From positions 122,521,735 through 122,585,734 of the forward strand of contig OY987298.1 in the NCBI GenBank assembly GCA_963920635.1: a stretch of 64,000 nt of DNA, in the 5' to 3' direction. How positions within the stretch are numbered: position 1 is the stretch's first letter; each line of letters opens with the position of its first letter. The translations under genes were made by a program, and so were the position numbers. A model generated the notes under the pieces. The model did not search any database. It saw nothing but the letters and a program-made list of their open reading frames with translations, and was not told the origin of the DNA. This stretch comes from Pseudeuparius sepicola. Taxonomy: Eukaryota; Arthropoda; Insecta; Coleoptera; Anthribidae. Positions 34,645 to 47,003 of the stretch are shown piece after piece.

Positions 34645-36220
34645 CACTCTAAAAAATGGATGTAAATTAATGTAAATTTTCATTAAAATACATGTATTTT
34701 TTAAAATACATGTATATTTTACATTTATTTACTGGGTTGGCAATGTTTTTCTTTCCATTACTTGTATTACCATGGAACGTTCAGGAAACATGGTAAATTC
34801 ATGCAAAATTACAATTGCTCACATTCTTTTACATAAATATACGTATATTAATGTGAATTAGTTTATTTCCAAGTAAATTTACATTTATTTACAGGAACAA
34901 ATGTGAAACTATGTGAAATAATTTAAATTTACATGCATTCACAAGGCGAAATGTAAAAACTCGTCAGTTAATGTAACTTTACTTGCTCGGGTATGTTTTC
35001 CTCCTTACTCCCCCCCCCATTCTGACAAGCTCAGATCCTAATAATATTATGCACGGAACCGCAACCGCATTATTAGACGCTTCGTTTGTCAATGTTTTCG
35101 GTCGATTGTTGATTGATTTTAATAATTATTTTCGTGGCTAATAATTAGTGTGGATTTGTGAGAATCTTTTAGCGTATAATAATATGTATACCTAGGTAAG
35201 TACCTACGTACAAGATGACGTATAAATAATGATCGTTTTGCAATACCTCTTTGATTATAATTCGCAAATACTGTTTACTCTTTACATCAGGATTTTCGTA
35301 AAAAAATTGTTGTTTATATAAAAACTGCAATATGAAATTTTTACATTATAATCAATTTCATTCTCACATACATTGCGACCATACTGCCAAGCATAAAAAA
35401 TGTACAAAGGTTCAGAACAGTGTTTTCATAATATATGCAATTTAGGAAATTGTAATTTAAAAACTTATTTTTCGGAGGAATACAAAACCCGTTTTTATTT
35501 GCATGTTCAATAAGGTTAAGACTGAATGTACACCACGTGCGTGGTGATTCAACATTTTGACCCATAAAATGGCTTTTTTCGATCTGTAGCGAGCAACACG
35601 CATAATTTTAAATTTTTGGTCAATACAAATTTTAATCTAAGTAATTACTCACATTTTGAGACAAAAATTATTTAGAAATATTTATCACAATGGCAGTTAT
35701 TAGGCTTATTGCGCAAATGCTAATAGCGGCCATTGTGATCAATCTTTTTAAATATTTTTTGTCTCAAACTGTGAGCATTCATATACCTGTGGCAGGATAT
35801 TACATATCCCAACATGATAAAATACTTTAAATAATAGGACACATTTCACAGTATAGATATTTAAATTTACATGGAAAAGCAAGCAAAACCACGATAATGC
35901 AATAGATAATGGATAAGAAATTATTTACTTATCTAGGTATAATCATATATCTAATTTTTAAAAAATACATGGAAGTTCTGGTAGATTAATTATGCTAGTA
36001 TGTAAATATATACTGCAAGGCAAAGTTTATACGTAAGTGCACATCTAAAATTACGAAGGATTCAACTGAAATACATGCGGAGTAAAGAACAAGTATATAC
36101 GTTGCAATTCAAAATGTTATGTTTTTACTTTGTGTTGCACTTAAATTATTACATGACTATCCATGGCAAAATATTACCAATGATAGATATGGTAAATTTA
36201 CATAAAAAATTTTTAGAGTG
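34645..36220. mobile_element. 1.6-kb DNA element with CACTCTAAAAA ends
   Basis: The left end CACTCTAAAAAATGGATG and the right end read in complement (CACTCTAAAAATTTTTTATG, then TAAATTTACC) share a TIR of 11 bp. Both are followed by dense ATGTAAA/TTTACAT words, which act as subterminal repeats and crowd 34655-34980 in both orientations. No transposase frame is present. No target duplication is clear, and the superfamily is unknown. Confidence 0.55.
35648..35775. repeat. 128-bp near-perfect hairpin
   Basis: The left arm runs CTCACATTTTGAGACAAAAA to CAATGGCAGTTATTAG. The right arm runs CTAATAGCGGCCATTG to TTTTTGTCTCAAACTGTGAG. The loop of about 16 nt includes TTGCGCAA. It is probably a foldback MITE nested in the CACTCTAAAAA element. 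Confidence 0.75.
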
Positions 36221-37080
36221 CATAGATCGTTATTGATGTGGAAACCATATTACTGAAATGGAAAATAATAAAAATGAAAGTCGGAAGTAGCCTCCATTGT
36301 TACTTGCTGAGAATTGAAACGAATTAAACAAGATCCATTCCACCGAAATTAGCATTCGTACATAATCGTGCCTTTTCCCCGGATTTTCTTATTTTCTTCC
36401 CCAAAAGAGGATTACGTAGGAATTTCTAAAGTACAAAAAGACAAATTCGCGTCGGACACAAATTCAGCTCAAACGCCAGTAAAAGTCAGTAGTTAAATTG
36501 TAGCGTACAGAACATAAATAATAAATAATTGCAGTATAACTCGCTGGTAGGAAACTACTTCCTAAGGAATTACAGAGATATAAAGTTAACGTTAGAAAAA
36601 ATCTGGCGGCGACTTAAAGAGTTGTAAATTTAAAATAAAGGCATTATACTCCGTTGGAGGTGAGCGCCGTAATGAAAACCTTGTTAAAAAGTTTTCGCCA
36701 TTTATCCTGACTCAGATAAATGTCTTCTTTAAACTTTTGCTGGCAGGACAAAAGGGGCAAATGCATCGGAACCAAATTGAATGGAACTATTAACGTATGG
36801 ATTGTTTCCTTTGCCAACATTCTTCTGGATTCTTTTATGTTCTATTACGGGGAGCAAGTTTTGGCTCAATTACTCACTATCATATATCTCAATGATAAGC
36901 CAGAAATTTTTTTATACATATACAATGTTAGCTCGTTTGGTTTGTTATGTTTTTAGTTGTTATGAAACCAAAGAGCAGGTTAGTAAGGTAACGTAGCAAT
37001 ACAATAAACAAGTAGGAACCTCGGAGCGCCACTAATTGGAGGGGTGCCAAGTAGTCGTCGCGCTGAAACCGCGGCAGGTT
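36221..37080. other. No gene recognised
   Basis: Two overlapping short ORFs near 36720-36996 have no motif. Nothing else is seen. Confidence 0.35.
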
Positions 37081-37965
37081 TATAAACGCCTACGCAGATT
37101 TTTTTGCGATGCCACTGTCGCTTGTCACAGCACTCCTACAAGTTTTTTCTATACTCCTATATCCCCTACCTGTCCCCACAAATCTGCACAACAATTTCAA
37201 AATGTTCTTCTTTGGGATTTTTTTGCGAAGCCACCGTCGTTTGTTACGGCTCCCATACAGGTTTTTTAGATACACCTACATGTTTGCCACAAATATCTTT
37301 GAGATTCAGATTAAAAAAACAAAATTTCTTTACAATTTTTTGTGACGCCAATGTCGTTTACCACGGCATCCCTACAGATTTTTTCAATACTCCTACGCGT
37401 CCCCACAAAATATATTTCAAATTGAGATTGATTTACACAAAAAAGTTTTCTTTTGGATTTTTGCGACGCCACTGTTGTTTGTCACAGCAACCCTAGAGTT
37501 TTTTTTTTACAATACTACATCCCCCATGCGTCTTTTACAAAAATACCTTTGAGATTAAGATTGATTACACAAAAATAAGATTTTTGAGATTTTTTTGCGA
37601 CGCCACTGTCGTTTGTCACGGCACCACCTACAGTTTTTTTTCTATATTACTACATCCCCTATGCGTCTCCCAAAAATATCTTTGAGATTGAGATCGATTT
37701 TCAAAAACAAATAAGATTTTTTTTCTTGGATTTTTTGCGACGCCACTGTAGTTACCCACGGCACCCCTACATGTTTTTTCTATACCTACTCCTACATCTC
37801 CTATGTGTCCTTCAAAAACATATTTGAGTCTGACATTGATTTACACAAAAAAAATCAATATACTCTATATACTGACACACCCCTTACGCGTCCCTCAAAA
37901 ATATCTGATTGAGATTGATCTATACACAAAAAGAATCAGATTTTTCCTTTTTTGCGACGAAATAA
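37081..37965. repeat. Minisatellite, ~117-140-bp units
   Basis: A core TTTTTTGCGACGCCACTGTC + GTTTGTCACGGC recurs at about 37105, 37224, 37341, 37462, 37596, 37736 and, degraded, 37953 (spacings 119, 117, 121, 134, 140, 217). Between cores are conserved blocks TTTTTTCTATACTCCTACAT, ATCTTTGAGATT and GATTTACACAAAAA. The last interval spans a unit that has lost its core. The short ORFs here are by-products of the repeat. Confidence 0.85.
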
Positions 37966-38127
37966 AAATCGAAAAATAATGTTCACGAATTTTTCCGTAA
38001 AATTTTGGAAATGTACAGATTTTCAAAAAAAAAATGTAAACTTCCAATCAAACCGGAAGATGGAAATAAGAACTTACCATTTTTTGCTATTCCCTGTATA
38101 GTCATTACTAACATTTCGTGATAAAAG

Positions 38128-38306
38128 CGTTGACTGACGTATTAATAAGACTTCTCACGGCTATAGTTTCATGTCCTGGATAGTAGAATGCGCCTATGGT
38201 CAACAATGTATTTTGCATTGTATTTTGTCTCCGGGAAGCGCATGGTGAGCCAGAGAACTGTCAAACATGGCAGCCATGAGCAGTCTTTATTAATACGTCA
38301 GTCAAC
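38128..38306 (+). mobile_element. MITE family A, copy 2
   Basis: This 179-bp copy runs from CGTTGACTGACGTATTAATA to TATTAATACGTCAGTCAAC. Its flanks are an exact 8-bp duplication, GATAAAAG (38120-38127 and 38307-38314). Eight-base duplications are typical of hAT and P-type transposons. It has no coding content. Confidence 0.85.
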
Positions 38307-38754
38307 GATAAAAGTCTTGTTTTTTAATAACTTTTTGACAATCCCCCATATAAAAAACATGAAACTTGTGAGACTGCAAATCTCTGTGCTAGATATAGGT
38401 GAGGCGTATCTAATCGTAACTTAATGTTAATAACAGCTGATCAATTTTCTGTATTTTTTCTACCTTCCATCCTAAATAATAATTAATCTCTACGTCCTTA
38501 ATCAAATTAAATAGTGCCTCAAAAATGCATGCCAATCATATATATGAATATAAATGCCATGAATGTGCCAAAGAAGCGAATTTGCGCTCGCGTGCAGAAG
38601 GGTGTGCAATTCAATTTTCCGTTTGCATGAAAAAGCGATGTCTCCAAACGATTATTATTGTTATCAACAAAAATGCAGATTGTATCGTTTACTATTATAA
38701 CATTATACAATAAAAATTAAAATCTGAATTTTCGTTTATAAATAAAAAAAAAGA

Positions 38755-38830
38755 AAAAGCATTGTGTGGGATTTAAACCTACCATAAAATAAATGTCGTT
38801 TTCTAGGTACGCTCCTTTACCCACTCGGTT
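38755..38830 (-). tRNA. tRNA-like SINE head or tRNA pseudogene
   Basis: On the minus strand, TAACCGAGTGGGTAAAGGAGCG (an A-box region) is followed about 40 nt later by GGTTTAAATCCCAC (a B box) and then a T-rich terminator-like tract (about 38743-38754). The acceptor ends GCAT...ATGC pair over only four bases, so a functional tRNA is unlikely. Confidence 0.4.
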
Positions 38831-39115
38831 ATATGCATTTCTGTAAATTATTTCCATGAGGTTGCTCATATCTAAAATAACCTGAAATTTGTTGCACTTT
38901 TCGCATTAACTTTTGACAATGTTCTACACCACAAAACTGCATGCCAATCGGTAAATCGTCATTTGGTAGTTCAAATTTATCGTGTACAATATATTGGCAG
39001 GCATTTGAAAATCGTTCGGAGACATCCGGCGTAAATACAAGCACATCTTCAGCTTGCCTGATGGCAACAGGGACGTACTCGACCGCAAAAGTATATTTAC
39101 GCGGTTTTATCTTGT
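38829..39115 (-). pseudogene. Unidentified protein-like ORF or exon remnant
   Basis: A minus-strand frame of about 95 codons reads with protein-like composition: KPRKYTFAVEYVPVAIRQAE, then DVLVFTPDVSERFSNACQYI, DLPIGMQFCGVEHCQKLMRK and ISGYFRYEQPHGN. It ends in a stop at 38829. The upstream edge is AG after TAAAT, so it could be a terminal exon, a retrocopy fragment or part of a transposon. I do not recognise the family. The stop lies directly against the tRNA-like repeat. Confidence 0.4.
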
Positions 39116-39234
39116 TGTTCTCAGCTATTTAGACACTGCACAAATAATTTTATCGATGTTTTGAACCGTTTTAATTAAGCCAATAATTTTTTTCTGTAAT
39201 ATTTTTATGTAAACAACTGTAAAACTAAAATTAA

Positions 39235-39625
39235 ATGAATTTCGTGCCTCAATGCGGCTCTGGCGTGCTCTTGTTTACGCCAGGCGTAAGAGTTGCTCGA
39301 TTTAAGTATAGGGACTTTACTTTTACTTGTTCGCCACGGCGCGGCGCGCCAAATTCGACTCCCTCCCCGGCGCGTACCAAATCGGAAAATGGCTCAAACT
39401 GCGAAACGGCTTTTCCGCTTCTGGCGCTCTTCAATAGCGATGTGGCACATATTTTTTTGCGGCCCCAGGCGAAATTTGGACTTAAAATATCGGAAACTGC
39501 GTCCCCGTGACCAAAGGAAAGCGTTACATACCTACATACTACATTTTTTGAGAAGCGAGGGCGACTATAAACCCCTAGGGGGTCCGGTAGGACCGGACTA
39601 GGCGTTTATAACAAGGATTATTGTA
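39235..39625. repeat. GC-rich dispersed repeat, copy 1
   Basis: A GC-rich block contains CGCGGCGCGCC and ends in GGTCCGGTAGGACCGGACTA + GGCG. The segment GGCGAAATTTGGACTTAAAA + TATCGGAAACTGCG aligns with a second copy at 50240-50585 (CGCCAAATTTGGGCTCCAAA + TATCGAAAACTGCG, then GGTCCGGCAGGTCCGGTAGG). It may be the 3' region of a non-LTR element. Open frames inside are compositional. Confidence 0.6.
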
Positions 39626-41055
39626 GTTGTTACTATAACAAAGTTGACAATAACGAAATTTCTCGTCAATGATTATTATAATTAAAGCAAGAAATTCTAT
39701 AAAAAGTACATGCCATAATCGTACATGGAGCGGTATCAAAAGTCGTAAAAAATTGCTTTTTATTTCATAATTTACTCCCTATACATATTTATGGGTAATA
39801 GAACTTACATGTACAGTTTAGTCAATAAAATAAAAGTAATGAAAATAATAGTTCTATAAAGCACAATAACCTACATGGTGTTTTATAACAAAATTGTATA
39901 GAACAAAATAACGACGCACGACGTAGATGTTTACTTATGTACTTAACGCATTATAAACTAAACGAGAATCCAGAGACAAAAAAGGTTAGCTGGACTTAAC
40001 ATTGCTTGGCTCAGGAGGACCTGTGAAGTACATAGTTTACAATTAGCTATTTCCGATAGTTTAAAACAACGCTAATACTGAAAAAACGAAACAATGCGCC
40101 ACAAAATGTCCCTTAACATATTTCGCTACAATTTGGCAAATTTTGACTTAACATAGTGGCTCTGGGCTACAGCTATTTTTAAAGCCATTGTATTAAAACC
40201 AAATTTTTCTTTAAAACACCCATCTATTCTTCACTGAGGAAAATCGACCTATGAAACAGTTTTATAAAAAAAGTTTAAAATTTTGATGGTACCTAGCTTT
40301 CCTATGTACCTATCTAAAATATGACGCGAAGTGTTGGTATTTTTGAAAGAGTGTAGGTAGGTACTGTAATTTTTTGTGTTTGGATTTATTCATATTTGCA
40401 GTACCTAGGTATTTTAGATTTACTTTTTTCTTTTACTTTATTTATTTACTTACCTAGTTGTAATTTTGCCATAGTTAGGTAATGCACATTTTTGAAAATC
40501 CTGTAGGTATCTAGATGTATAGAAAATCTGTAAATGTGTCCCCCACAAAGTGATAACACCCATGTAAAATTTGTTACCCAATTTTGATTTTTTATTGTTG
40601 AATAAGTCTGAAAATGGCATTCAATTTACATTTAAGACAATTTGAAAACCAAAGACCTTGCCAGCTGCGATATATTTCATACAAGAAAGCTCGAAAAAAG
40701 ATTGTTTAGAATGGACTAAAAACGCCAAATCCAAAGTTTTATCAAAAAACAAGTATAAATGGTGTGGGCTATAGAAATTTTTTTAAACATTTTTCAGCTG
40801 TCAAATGGGTAGCTCGATAGGTTGTTAGTAGCTTTCCTGGTGTTTAAATTTTTCTGAACATTTTTTTTTTTTTCAAAAAATAATTTTTAGTCTTTGATAT
40901 AGGTAACTTTACATTTGTAAAGTTTTTGTTCTATTCCAAAGATCCTCGAGTAGTAATAACATTTTTTTACAGGAGTGTATCTACGAGTGTATCACTAAGA
41001 GTAAACACACTGTGTTTAAGATAACACTACTGCGATCTTGAACATAATTGGCATG
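39626..41055. other. No gene recognised
   Basis: The sequence is AT-rich with frequent GTAGGTA words. I see no motif or repeat boundary. Confidence 0.35.
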
Positions 41056-41160
41056 AATGCATTTTACTTATTAGATGAAACCTCACTCGAAGAACTGGTC
41101 CCAAAACTTGGTCCTCGCCTAAAACTATTGCAAAAACTAAAAGTATCTATACAAAAGTAA
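41056..41160 (+). pseudogene. SAM-domain-like peptide relic
   Basis: The plus strand reads AFYLLDETSLEELVPKLGPR + LKLLQKLKVSIQK and a stop. This resembles the C-terminal half of SAM domains (LDExDLKELIPKLGPRxKxLxKL) found in many insect proteins. Only about 30 codons are recognisable, and no other exon was found. Confidence 0.4.
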
Positions 41161-41289
41161 AAACATGATATCGTATGTATGATCTAAGAAATCTCGGATA
41201 TTATATAATTTAAATAAATTTTGTTCCCATTTCAGACTTATAAGCCACAAAACTCTAAATATAACAGTGATTGGCAAGAATAAAAAATA

Positions 41290-41807
41290 CAGTGGCCAGC
41301 AGAAAGTACGCACCATACGAAATTTTTGGGATTTTTTTATATTACTTTAATCAGAAAATTTTATTCTTGATAAAAGTTTGTGCATTACCACAAACTCAAA
41401 AAGCAGCTTTCAAAATTTGAATATCTCATTTCGTATACGGGGAAGGTTCGAAAATATGAAAAAGGCTCGAGAGTAAAGTACCCTTATTTTTAATTTTGGA
41501 GAAAACTTGTATTAAGGAAAGCTGTTTAAAATTAAAAGGTAAGAGCCAAAAATGCAGTTTCAAGTTTCTATTCCAAAAACACTTTTTTAGCATTTTTTAT
41601 GATTTACGCTGTATAGAAAATAAAACCACATTATTTGATATGATAGTTCGATTTCAGAGAGGATTCATCATTTAAAGCCTTTTGAGCCTTTTTCATATTT
41701 TCGAACTCCCCCGTATACGAAATGAGATATTCAAGAATAAAATTTTCTTTTAAATGTAAAATAAACAAAACTCCCATAATATGGTGCCTACTTTCTGCCG
41801 GGCACTG
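41290..41807. mobile_element. TA-flanked MITE with CAGTGGCCAGCAG ends
   Basis: The ends CAGTGGCCAGCAGAAAGTAC and TACTTTCTGCCGGGCACTG are inverted repeats of about 28 bp with a few mismatches. The left flank is TA and the right flank TG (probably mutated TA). Internal blocks near 41420-41460 and 41690-41730 (ATATCTCATTTCGTATACGG and its complement) extend the symmetry. No ORF is present. Confidence 0.75.
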
Positions 41808-42599
41808 TGTATAAAACAGATTTTAGAATGAAAAATTCCTCTATGAATATCTATCTCCTACTTGTTTATTGTTATATAGATTATATAGATCGGAATCCTT
41901 ATTAATAATTATTTCAAAATATAAATATTGCTCTTTCAGATCAGGTTTATAATAGAACCTTTAAATAAAGTTTTCTTTTGTATGAGTTATATTTTATTTA
42001 ATATCTCAGACAGATTATTTTTAAATTTAGATGAAAGGAAGTCAGTGTTTTGTAAGAAGCATTAAGTATAAAAAAATAATTAAAGAAACGTGGACTTCTC
42101 GGCCGATCGATCCGGGAAAACAATATTCTATAGTTTAAAAAGGGACACTTACATAAGTAATGGTTGTTCTCTGCGTGGACTGCAATAGTATTTGATCTAT
42201 ATACGCTTCCCGCAAATATTTGGAATATAATTAATAAAAAGCATTCTTGTAATAATTTTTTAAAAGGGTTAAAGAAAAAAATTCACGTGAAGATATTCGG
42301 GCTAACTTAAAATATCCTTTACCTAGACCAAAAATGTTGATACGCTGAAGCAGTTTAGCAGTTTTATTCTAAAAATAGGAACCTACTTTTAAAAAAATCA
42401 GAACCACGGACATACTCCTTAAGGAATATATAGACTATATACTTCTATATAATATGAAATATAGCCATTATATATGGTTTAAAAAGTTTTTTTAGAAAAG
42501 TCTTTCAATAGCTTCATCCTGAAATATTTTTCTAAAGCTTTAAAAAAAAGTATTACAAGAATGCTTTTTAGTCATTATGAAACAAGCTTATTGTCGATA

Positions 42600-42890
42600 A
42601 TAAACAAATAATTACCTTAATAAAACTATTTCATTGTGACAAAAAACTGGACAATAAGCAATAATATGGAGGACTATAGCAGTCATTAAACAAATTATAA
42701 TCTTAATAAATCTGTTTCATTGTGACAAAAAAACTGGACAATAAGCAATAATATAGGAAAGAATATAGTAGTTATTAAACAAATTATATTATTAATAAAA
42801 CTGGTTGATTATCATAAAAATCTGCATAATAAGCTATACTATGCAGGAGTAGGGCAGTTATTAAACAAATTTTAATTATAATAGAGTTAT
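42600..42890. repeat. 87-bp tandem array
   Basis: About 3.4 units begin with (AT)TAAACAAAT at 42601, 42687, 42775 and 42861. They contain TTCATTGTGACAAAAAACTG + GACAATAAGCAATAATAT. Unit 3 is more diverged. No coding content is present. Confidence 0.8.
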
Positions 42891-45800
42891 TTTATACGCC
42901 TAACAATTCGTTCTAATCATAGATATCGAATAATACATGTATAATGTATAATCTTTGTCATTTAACGGTTATAAGCCTGGATCACTGTCCCAAATAGTAT
43001 TAAATATTCTTATAAAGGGTTTGAGAATTCTTATAAAGAATAAACCGCATTTCCCTCAGTGTTCTGTATATTCAAATGGAGACTCCCTTATTATGACACA
43101 TGTCCTTATAAGGAAGCTTCTGTAGCAAAAGATACATTCTATATACAGGGTGTTCAGATTTGGTCCGGAACACCCCTGTAAAATTGTGTTGCGCTGCACG
43201 ATTTTGATGATTTTTTTAGTGTGTGTAGAAGTGTCCTTATGCACTTGTGGAACATGTCGTTATGGTGGCAGCGCTATTCCATGGCCCGATATGACTTTGA
43301 TGATATTAGAGACTTTCTTATCGAAAATCCGGCTCTACGTAGTTTTATTCAGCACCCTTTGAAATCCCAATGTCTCAAATTTTATTAATTTACTTCGCTG
43401 ACTCGCATTTCTACAGGGCCTTAAAGTTTGAAATTCTACATTTATTTTAACAACAACTAAGTATGTGAAACAAGTATAACAATAAATTGACCATAATATG
43501 TATACTTAGTAAGTACCGAAATTAGCTAGAACTAATATCTTTTCTAACTTTTAATAATCCGTGGTCCGATATTCCAACAATCAAAGCAATTCCACCCCAT
43601 AGCAAAGTTTAAAAACAAATAATATAGTAAAGTTTAGCACCCTGTAGGTACCTCGAAAACGTAGCTTTAAAACATTTTTATATTTATTTCATTTTATTTC
43701 TATTTTTGCTTTTGATCTTTTGATCTAGTGATCTATTATATTTTATTATTACAAATAACATTACTGTCAGTAAATATGCCTAAATACAAAAACCCTAATG
43801 TAAAAATTATGAGGTATGAAACATTTATCGAAATAAGTGATTGGTTATTAGAAGAAAATTGAAATTTCATTTTTACTTTAGTCATTTGTATTTAATTACC
43901 TATAACTATTTGTAATGAAGAAAGTTACAGTTTCAATTGTTTTAAATGCCCATGCGACTTGACTTAAGCGAGTAGGCAGGTAAATAATAAGTAGGTAAAT
44001 CGGGACTTTCTTTGATTTCTATAATTTTTATTGTTCGATATCTTTAAAGCTTTTAAGGGGTGCCCGACCCTCTGGCGTAGTCAGGATTTTTACAAGAAAA
44101 ATACCTAATATGGTTCGTCATATTTTGATCAAAAAAAGAAGTAGTAGTAATCATTGGTTTTTAAAATAAAATGTGCCGTTTTGCCCTAAAGTACATTTGT
44201 TTTTGATGATAACCTATCGTTAAAAAAACTCCATCAAAATCGAATGACAAATACAAATTTTATGGGTGAGTCACACATATACATATGTATATGACTAACA
44301 TAATTTTTAATTATCACCAGAAATTATATTTTTAGAAATCACTCCTTTGCCGGGTATAACCCATTATGCAAAACAAACATTTACAATATGTACCTACCTA
44401 TAAACTAGACTGGCTATACTGCGTACAATATTACCTTAGGCAACGCTTAATCCATTTGCAAAAATATCACGAAATTGTGCCCCGTGGTTTATACAGAGTA
44501 CTCCGGAAAACCCCTTTTTTAACTTTGACTCCACTTTGTAAACGCGCTGTATAACTTGGGTTATTAATATTTTGTACAGAAACTTTTTAGCTGAAGCCAA
44601 TTCGACGGCAGACCTATTTTATTCTTCAAAGAATGCCTAATATGGTATTCTGAAAATTGGCTATTTAAAAAAATCATAGTTAGCTACTACTAGATTCTTC
44701 TATGATTTGCGTTGAAGATTCCGTAGAGGATCACATGTCAACAGCGTGATCACATCGTCATTTATCGTCACTTATTAGATCATTTTTTGGACGCGACTTA
44801 AATGTAAAATGTCAAATCAGACACAGATGGTTCAGATGAAAATATGTCACCTCTAACTTTTATTCCTCCACAAAAAAATGAATCAAAACGGGTAGGTATC
44901 CGCGTGATTTGCGTGCTTCCCATAGTGCGACCCTGTAAAATTTAGCCGTTCATAAATATGATTCTGTTTACACTTACTGACTCTTTAAAATGCCTAAATA
45001 TAAGTAATATAGTTTTCTGTGCATCCCACTCTGTTCAAAATTACCTGAATGTACCATAACCATAACTGTTATCACATGTGGTAGTAATGCATCATGTAGA
45101 AGAAAATGCATAAAATGTTAAAGTCTCTGTTTATCTATCGATGTTTTAATTTTTTTATCATTGCACCTGTCTTTATATGGCCAATTAAAAGAAGGAATAC
45201 GGAAGAAGGCATTCCCTCACGTATACTGGCGCCCAAATTTAAATTTATGATAGTTGGAGGCAGTCGAGGAATTATAGGTACCTACCTATATTTAGAAAGC
45301 CTTTGTCCACACGAATTCGTTTCAAGACTATTTACATTTTGTTGCACTTTGCTTCCAGTCAAAACAAAAGTTTTGACTGCCAGAGAGGTTCAATAAAAAC
45401 TAAAAGAAGCAGTAAAAATAATGTTGCGATAAAAAAAAAATATAAAGAAAAACACATGGTTAAAAAGTAACCTACGCAGTTAATTTCGATCGTTAAAGAA
45501 TTTTAAAATATAAAACATACCTATATTGTGCATCAAAAATATAGACGACCCACCTCCATAAGGCGTAAAGGAGATAAAATAATACAATATAAGAGAATTT
45601 TTACGGGGACACTAAAGCTAATTTTGTTAGGTTTATTGGAAGGCATGCTTGAGTCAAATATAAAAATTAGATGGGTAAATGCCGGATTTAACACCCCATA
45701 AACAGCTAGTCGACGGAAGATGGTTACACTTATAATGTCTCTTAAAATATACTTATTTATTAATTAATATTCATTTCAATTATGATCATTGATCATTTAA

Positions 45801-46727
45801 ATTATGATCATGGATAGACCGAGAAAAATGTAAGGAAGGTTGCCTCATTCACCCCATTTTGGCTTTTATTTGTATAAACGGGGAAAATTTAAGCAGTTGA
45901 GCAATGTCAAATATTAATTTCATATATAGAGAGAAAATCTTAGATTTTCTTCTAGAGCAGGGGTTGGTTCCAAAGCTATAACTTAATCCATTTTCCACAC
46001 ACCGGCACACCTACAAAGAAACTAAATATTAAGGAAAATTTTGTCATATTGAGAAAGCCACAAAAGCAGTACAAATGGTTGCAACTTGTTATAAATAAAT
46101 ATAATGAAAATAATTTATTGTTGCTGTGCGCTGCATAGTATTTTAAATCCACGTGTTAATAGTAAAAATAGTTCTCAGAGGAAGAGCTTCTTATCGTGAC
46201 ATTCAAAGTGGTATACGAGTATTTTAAAAGCTTTGGAGCTGATGAGTATTAAAAAATTACCTAAGGTATACTGTGCCCATTTGCAAAATAAGATCGCCTT
46301 ATCGCAATGTCTTTCCAGACAATGAAAACATAATTTTGCCGTATTGCTATGTGAATTATTTTGACACTTGCCACATTTTAAGTGTTCTAATTACCTACAA
46401 ATCACTTTCTAGATTTGTTTTTGTTTCTGTAGTGCTTCCAAGGCAAATCTTAGAACGAGAAAATGCAGTATAGGAAACCGAAAAAGGAGAAAATATAAAT
46501 TTCACTGTCTGCAAAATTCTTTGCAATGGCCCAGCACTCTTATAGAAAATTTCGAATTTTTTGTTCGAATATCACGACGATGAAGAAATAATGCTAATGG
46601 TGGATCTAATGCGCAAAGGGTTTTAATAAAAATGAACTCTGCTTATAGGTATTCGAGTACATCACAGTCTGTATCCTGATTGGTACTACTATTTCCCCGC
46701 ATCGAAGGAGCATCGATACCGCCTTAC
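42891..46727. other. 3.8-kb gene-free stretch
   Basis: A TA|CAGGGTGTTCAGATTTGG transposon-like end begins at 43145, and a CACCC word near 43345 may be its other end. Short ORFs at 45106-45396 and 46273-46473 have no motif. Nothing else is supported. Confidence 0.35.
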
Positions 46728-47003
46728 CCACTTTTCGCCCATAAAATGCGGGGTTTGCTTAACGCTTGGAAAATCGTATTAGCCGTGGACGCGGCTGAGG
46801 AAATGTCACTTGGTTTATAAATTATTGTCAACAATAATGCCGGCGCGCTTAAATTACACAAACGAAGATTATGTATCGCACGTTCTTGATAGTACTTTGA
46901 TGCATTCTCCGTAGATAATAAACGCGTTTGTCTTTTCAACGTCCACGGCTAATATGATTTTCCAAGCGTTAAGCAAACTTCGCATTTTATGGGCGAAAAG
47001 TGG
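46728..47003. mobile_element. Young 276-bp TIR element
   Basis: Terminal inverted repeats of about 64 bp (CCACTTTTCGCCCATAAAAT + GCG ... GTTTGCTTAACGCTTGGAAA ... TTAGCCGTGGACG) differ at only three positions. That makes it the best preserved TIR pair here and suggests recent activity. Flanking duplications are not obvious. The 148-bp centre is non-coding. The superfamily is not assigned. Confidence 0.8.

Noticed and set aside
37104..37496. 130-codon plus-strand frame
   Set aside because: It is wholly inside the minisatellite. The apparent peptide periodicity is a by-product of the repeat unit.
42600..42890. CRISPR-like regular repeats
   Set aside because: The units are contiguous tandem copies with no unique spacers, in a eukaryotic context.
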